Source: Poseidonocella pacifica (GTDB lineage: Bacteria; Pseudomonadota; Alphaproteobacteria; Rhodobacterales; Rhodobacteraceae). From it: a stretch of 64,000 nt of DNA. Shown piece after piece: positions 59,900 to 64,000 of the stretch. Both the position numbers and the translations under genes were made by a program. Within the stretch, counting starts at the first letter, position 1, and each line of letters opens with the position of its first letter. Below the pieces are notes generated by a model. That model saw only the letters and a list, made by a program, of their open reading frames with translations. It was not told the origin of the DNA and did no database searches. The stretch lies in NCBI RefSeq assembly GCF_900111875.1, contig NZ_FOJU01000002.1:62001-126000 (forward strand), given 5' to 3'.

Positions 59900-61630
59900 C
59901 AGGTTGAGCGGAATGCCGACCCGCATGAAATCTGTGAACCGATACCCGCCGGGGCCGTAAACGAGCATATTTGTCTGATAGCCGATTGGCGTTGCGAAGC
60001 TCGCCGAGGCCGCAACCATCACTGCAATCACCAGCGGACGGGGATCAAACCCCATCGCTTGGGCGAGGCCGATGGCAATTGGGGTAACCACCACCGCGAC
60101 GGCATTGTTGCTGACCAGTTCCGTGAGGATACTTGTGAGCAGGTAGATGGACCAGACGACGACAAAGGGCGGCAACCCCATGAGACGGGGAGCAATCGCA
60201 TCGACGAGCAGCGCAACCGCCCCCGATGCTTCCAGCGCGGCACCAACCGCAAGCATCGCAAAGATCAGCGCCAAGAGACGCCCATCAATGAAAGAAAAAG
60301 CCTCATCCGCGTCGATACAGCGCGTGGCCAGAACGATTGCGATGGCCAGCACCGTCAGCAGCAGGATCGGGGCAGCGCCAAACGCCGCGAGCCCGACAAT
60401 GCTAAGCAGCGCGAGTATGGCCACTGGCGCATGCCCGCGGCGAAACGCACGGGCAGAAGGATGGGTAACGTCGACAAGCTCCATCTCCGAAGCGAGCCGT
60501 TCAATATCCTCGGGAGCGCCCTCGAGCAGGAGCGTGTCCCCCACCCTCACCACAAGGTCGTCCAATTGGCGTCCGATATTCTGGTTTCTACGGTGAACCG
60601 CGAGAGGGTAGACACCGAACCGCCGCCGCAGGCGGAGATCGCCAAGACGTCGCCCGACCATCTTGCAGCCCGGCGTGATGAGCACTTCAACGGTTGTCGT
60701 CTCACGGGCAGAGAGTTGATCGACTCGCTTGAGCGATTTGTTCCGCTGCAATGAAAGCAGTTCGGTCATCTGGGTCCGCAGGACAACCCTGTCGCCGACT
60801 TGCAACTCAACGCCCTTCAGGTCGCGCCGCAGGGATTCGTCGCCGCGCACAACGTCGACGAGCCGCACGCCCTCGCGTTTGAAAAGTTGGACGTTCGTAG
60901 CCTCCCGCCCGATAAGGTTGGAATCCGGAGGAATGACCGCTTCGGTGAAGAACTTCATGCGCGATCTGTCGGACAGCATGTTCGCCATGGTCGGGCGATC
61001 CGGCAGAAGACGAGCGCCGAATACCCGTAAATACAGCATTCCCCAAATCACGAGCACGATGGCAAGAGGCGTGACCTCGAATATCCCGAATGGCTCCAAC
61101 CCTTGGGTGCGGGCAACCCCATCAACCAGCAGGTTCGTGGACGTCCCGATCAGGGTCAGCGTCCCCCCGAGGATCGCGCCATATGAAAGGGGGATCAGCA
61201 GCTTGGAGGACGACACCCCGATGCTTCGGGAAAGCTGCACGAAAACGGGGATCATGACCACGACAACGGGCGTGTTGGAGACGATTGCCGATGCGGCGAG
61301 GACAAAGGCCATCAGCCCGGCAATGGCCAGACGGGGATTGGTCCGCGCGCGCCGTTCGGTGATCGAGGTAAAGGCATCGAGCGCGCCAGTACGCACCAAA
61401 GCCCCCATAACGATGAACATGCCTGCAATGGTCCAAGGAGCAGGGTTCGCGAGCACCTCGCGCGCGTCTTCGTAGGGTAGAATGCCAGTTACCAGCAGGA
61501 TAGCGACCCCTACGATGGCAATGACCTCGGCAGGTAATGTTTCCCGCAAGAACAGCAGGAACATGAGCCCAACGACACACAAGGCAACGATGGCCTCGCC
61601 CGACTGCGAGAGGTGAAACAGGTCGATCAA
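59840..61630 (-). CDS. SLC13/ArsB-type permease with two TrkA-C (RCK_C) domains
   Basis: A 596-residue ion or anion transporter of the divalent anion:sodium symporter clan. Two blocks of hydrophobic helices (about 1-200 and 395-596) flank two cytosolic RCK_C modules near residues 215-285 (SLRRDLKGVELQVGDRVVLR) and 305-372 (GRQLDDLVVRVGDTLLLEG). Such proteins take up sulfate, dicarboxylates or arsenite-like anions; the substrate is not evident. The start is a TTG at 61630 supported by GAGG eight bases upstream. It is the last gene of the mgtE-5FCL-ymdB run. Confidence 0.88.
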   Translation of the reverse strand: MIDLFHLSQSGEAIVALCVVGLMFLLFLRETLPAEVIAIVGVAILLVTGILPYEDAREVLANPAPWTIAGMFIVMGALVRTGALDAFTSITERRARTNPRLAIAGLMAFVLAASAIVSNTPVVVVMIPVFVQLSRSIGVSSSKLLIPLSYGAILGGTLTLIGTSTNLLVDGVARTQGLEPFGIFEVTPLAIVLVIWGMLYLRVFGARLLPDRPTMANMLSDRSRMKFFTEAVIPPDSNLIGREATNVQLFKREGVRLVDVVRGDESLRRDLKGVELQVGDRVVLRTQMTELLSLQRNKSLKRVDQLSARETTTVEVLITPGCKMVGRRLGDLRLRRRFGVYPLAVHRRNQNIGRQLDDLVVRVGDTLLLEGAPEDIERLASEMELVDVTHPSARAFRRGHAPVAILALLSIVGLAAFGAAPILLLTVLAIAIVLATRCIDADEAFSFIDGRLLALIFAMLAVGAALEASGAVALLVDAIAPRLMGLPPFVVVWSIYLLTSILTELVSNNAVAVVVTPIAIGLAQAMGFDPRPLVIAVMVAASASFATPIGYQTNMLVYGPGGYRFTDFMRVGIPLNLSIGLIASALIPVIWPLQAG

Positions 61631-61750
61631 GCGTTGCCCTCATATGGCCCGGCACGCATCATTGTCGATGAGAGTGCCGCTCGCAAGTATGTAGTCATGG
61701 ATTGGCCTCCGGTGATCGCAAGGAACAGGGCATTGCGACCAGATCGCGCA

Positions 61751-62575
61751 TTAAGAGACCACATCAGGTCCTGATGCCTCCAGGCGCCCACCTTGGCGGA
61801 CCATCTTGATCTCTTTCGCCTTCCCCGTGCGATCATCGGTTTCGACAAACACCCCTGAAAGGGTCGCCTCCTCCAGCGCGGGGGTAAACCGCCCCTTGCC
61901 CATTCCCGTCACGAAACGGCGCAGCGGCTCGGCTTTGTCCATCCCGATCACACTGTTGTAGTCGCCGCACATACCTGCATCCGATAGGAACGCCGTCCCA
62001 CCGGGGAGGATCTGCGCATCAGCTGTCGGCACATGGGTATGGGTGCCGACCACGAGGCTTGCCTTGCCGTCGCAGAAGTGCCCCATGGCCATCTTTTCGC
62101 TGGTCGCTTCGCAGTGCATGTCCAAGAGGATCGCCTGCGCGTTCCCGCCGAGCGGGTGCTGGCGCAAGACCGCGTCCGCGTGAGAAAATGGATCGTCGAA
62201 GGGCCGCTTCATGAAGACTTGCCCCAAGAGCTGACCGACGAGAATCTTTCGACCACGCCGATCCTCAAAGAGCCGAGCCCCGCGCCCCGGCGCGGCTTTG
62301 GCATAGTTCAACGGCCGGATAATGCGCGTTTCGGACTCGATGAATTGCATCATATCCTTCTGGTCAAACGCATGATCCCCAAGCGTCAGGCAATCCGCCC
62401 CCGCCCCCAGAAGAACCTTGGCGTGGTCAGCAGTCAGCCCGGCACCGTTGGAGGCATTCTCGCCATTGATCACGACGAAATCCAGCCGCCACGCATCGCG
62501 CAGAGCGGGCAGCCGATCAACGACCGCTTGCCGGCCTGCGCGGCCCATTACATCACCCAGAAAAAGTATACGCAT
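61751..62575 (-). CDS. YmdB family metallophosphoesterase
   Basis: A binuclear metal phosphodiesterase (TIGR00282) acting on 2',3'-cyclic nucleotides in Bacillus. Motifs: FLGDVMGRAGR (Asp8), VINGENASNG, LGDHAFDQ, MHCEATSEK and GTHTHVPTAD provide the metal ligands. 274 residues is normal. It lies 30 bases after the 5-formyl-THF cyclo-ligase gene. Confidence 0.92.
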   Translation of the reverse strand: MRILFLGDVMGRAGRQAVVDRLPALRDAWRLDFVVINGENASNGAGLTADHAKVLLGAGADCLTLGDHAFDQKDMMQFIESETRIIRPLNYAKAAPGRGARLFEDRRGRKILVGQLLGQVFMKRPFDDPFSHADAVLRQHPLGGNAQAILLDMHCEATSEKMAMGHFCDGKASLVVGTHTHVPTADAQILPGGTAFLSDAGMCGDYNSVIGMDKAEPLRRFVTGMGKGRFTPALEEATLSGVFVETDDRTGKAKEIKMVRQGGRLEASGPDVVS

Positions 62576-62604
62576 GAGTTTTGCTTAGGACAGATCGAAG
62601 CCGC

Positions 62605-63171
62605 TCACAAGCCGGGTTGCCCGATCACCTCACGCTCCGTCACGATTAGATCGAGAGGTTGGTCTGTGGGCTCCAACGGGACATCGGCAACTTCCTGAGC
62701 TGCATAGGCAAAGCCGATGGCAACCACAGGACCGTTCGCGCGCAACCGCTCCAGTGTTCGGTCGTAAAAACCTCCGCCGTACCCGAGGCGCCCGCCCGCG
62801 CGGTTGAATGCCAGCAGTGGAACGACCAGCACTTCCGGCACCAGAAGGCGCTCCTCCTGCGGAACCAATGTCCCGAATGTGCCCTCGACCAGCGGCGATT
62901 CAGGCTCCCACACGGCGAATTCCAAAGGCTCGCCCTTGGCTCGGATGACCGGAACGCCCACGGGGCCCCATTCTGCAGCCTTCTTCATAGCTGGGCGTGG
63001 ATCGATTTCAGTGCGGATGGGTAGGAAACCCGAGAGCGGTTTGCCCCGGTACGCGCGTAGCACGTCGTCCAGAAGGGCCGCGGCATCCCCGTCTCCCTTG
63101 GCATGAGCTTCTGCTCGCGCAGCAAAGGCCGCCTTGCGCGCCGCAGCCTTTCGCGCGTTCAGAGTATCCAA
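62605..63171 (-). CDS. 5-formyltetrahydrofolate cyclo-ligase
   Basis: Converts 5-formyl-THF to 5,10-methenyl-THF with ATP, returning folate to the one-carbon pool. The ATP/folate motif GGRLGYGGGFYDRTL is near residue 130 and the N-terminal basic helix KAAARKAAFAARAEA fits the family. The start is probably the TTG at 63171, which overlaps the end of mgtE by 13 bases. 188 residues is normal. Confidence 0.92.
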   Translation of the reverse strand: MDTLNARKAAARKAAFAARAEAHAKGDGDAAALLDDVLRAYRGKPLSGFLPIRTEIDPRPAMKKAAEWGPVGVPVIRAKGEPLEFAVWEPESPLVEGTFGTLVPQEERLLVPEVLVVPLLAFNRAGGRLGYGGGFYDRTLERLRANGPVVAIGFAYAAQEVADVPLEPTDQPLDLIVTEREVIGQPGL

Positions 63172-64000
63172 AGAACGGCCAATCCGAGGAATGCGAAGAA
63201 GCCAACCACATCCGTAACGGTCGTGACGAAGGACCCGGACGCGAGAGCGGGATCGACCCCGACCTTATCCAGAAGCACCGGGATCACGGTCCCGGCGAGC
63301 CCTGCGATGACCAAGTTTATCACCATGGCCGTCCCGATGACATATCCCAGAACCGGCGAGCCGAACCATGCGATCCCAATCAGCGCCATGATCACCGCAA
63401 AGGCGATCCCGTTGAACAAACCGACCAAGACCTCTCGCCGTATGACGCGCCATACGTTGGATCCGGTAAGGTCGCGCGTAGCGATCGATCGAACCGCAAC
63501 GGTCAGGGATTGCGTGCCTGCGTTGCCACCCATCGAGGCGACGATTGGCATCAACACCGCAAGCGCCACAATCTGTGTAAGGGCGTCCTCGAACATGGCG
63601 ATCACGAGCGATGCGATGATCGCCGTGACGAGATTGACCGCGAGCCACGGAAACCGCTGTTTCATCGTCTCAAACACACGGTCATTCAGGCTACCGTCCC
63701 CCACGCCCGCGAGGCGCAAGATATCCTCCTCATGCTCTTCATCGAGCACGGCCATGGCGTCATCGATCGTGATCTGACCGACAAGACGACCTTCGGCATC
63801 GACCACGGGCGCGGAAATGAGGTGATACTGGTTGAAGGCATAGGCCACATCCCCTTCGTATTCGCTGACGGGGATCGCCTTGAAGACCGTTTCGGCCAGC
63901 TCCGCGAGCGGCTTGCTGCGCGGTGACGACATGATCTTGCCCAAGGTGACATTGGCAATGGGATGCATCCGTGGGTCGATCAGCACCACATGGTAGAATT
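63159..64000 (-). CDS. mgtE: magnesium transporter MgtE, N-terminal part outside window
   Basis: The frame enters from the right edge and has no start in the window. Visible are the end of the CBS region (LISAPVVDAEGRLVGQITID, EEDILRLAGVGDG) and the five-helix channel domain with MPIVASMGGNAGTQSLTVA and GLFNGIAFAVIMAL, ending in AVLWIL. The GGNAGTQ loop and the C-terminal aspartate (KVGVDPALASGSFVTT) are the magnesium pore signature. It heads the minus-strand run into the folate, ymdB and SLC13 genes. Confidence 0.94.
   Translation of the reverse strand, partial: FYHVVLIDPRMHPIANVTLGKIMSSPRSKPLAELAETVFKAIPVSEYEGDVAYAFNQYHLISAPVVDAEGRLVGQITIDDAMAVLDEEHEEDILRLAGVGDGSLNDRVFETMKQRFPWLAVNLVTAIIASLVIAMFEDALTQIVALAVLMPIVASMGGNAGTQSLTVAVRSIATRDLTGSNVWRVIRREVLVGLFNGIAFAVIMALIGIAWFGSPVLGYVIGTAMVINLVIAGLAGTVIPVLLDKVGVDPALASGSFVTTVTDVVGFFAFLGLAVLWIL

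Overview
The window looks like a chromosome segment of a marine Roseobacter-type alphaproteobacterium (Rhodobacteraceae). It is rich in G+C. It carries a class II (B12-dependent) ribonucleotide reductase, a split HisG/HisZ phosphoribosyltransferase beside hisS, xdhABC joined to a BMP-type nucleoside ABC transporter, a DUF1489 gene, a VPLPA-CTERM protein, a PobA/AraC pair, PutA with a divergent Lrp regulator, and a CIRCE-controlled groESL. These calls rest on protein motifs read from the sequence; no database search was possible.

Left edge (1-4650): an accessory region that is visibly A+T-richer and poor in genes. A large minus-strand gene runs off the window; its N-terminus joins a PHP-type phosphoesterase motif set to a P-loop ATPase (TrlF-like). 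Next come one small conserved-looking gene, about 1.2 kb without a recognisable gene, and three small plus-strand genes of unknown function ending at a strong hairpin.

4650-16100 (mostly minus strand): nrdJ; DUF1489 gene and a beta-barrel outer-membrane protein; the overlapping operon hisS-hisZ-hisG; slyX; a small lipoprotein; dnaE. 16364-25733 (plus strand): one long purine unit, xdhA-xdhB-xdhC followed by an ABC ATPase, two permeases and a BMP-family binding protein, with overlapping start and stop codons between xdhA/B/C, between xdhC and the ATPase, and between the two permeases. It is closed by a terminator.

25800-36730: a broken glycosyltransferase gene, a VPLPA-CTERM protein, DUF2244 and YqeY-like genes separated by an unusual repeat array, carA, a MshEN-GT2 fusion, a GntR regulator, a pyrimidine 5'-nucleotidase-like HAD protein, a UbiH/COQ6-type hydroxylase, a class V aminotransferase, and two overlapping Lrp/AsnC regulators. 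36860-48418: ilvC; a tRNA-Leu(UAA) gene split by a 223-nt group I intron; pobA and its AraC regulator; putR/putA; rhomboid; GFA-like protein; inositol monophosphatase; metR/metF.

48420-64000: a DUF2235 hydrolase, a fourth Lrp/AsnC regulator, valS, ppx/gppA, groES-groEL with promoter and CIRCE operator, Mn-dependent pyrophosphatase, a NagD-like HAD protein, a MaoC hydratase, and a minus-strand run mgtE (cut by the window end), 5-formyl-THF cyclo-ligase, ymdB and an SLC13/TrkA-C permease. The most striking features are the intron-containing tRNA-Leu(UAA), the edge-truncated PHP-ATPase gene, an 11-bp-phased GTCATAC array, and a low-complexity insertion inside XdhB.
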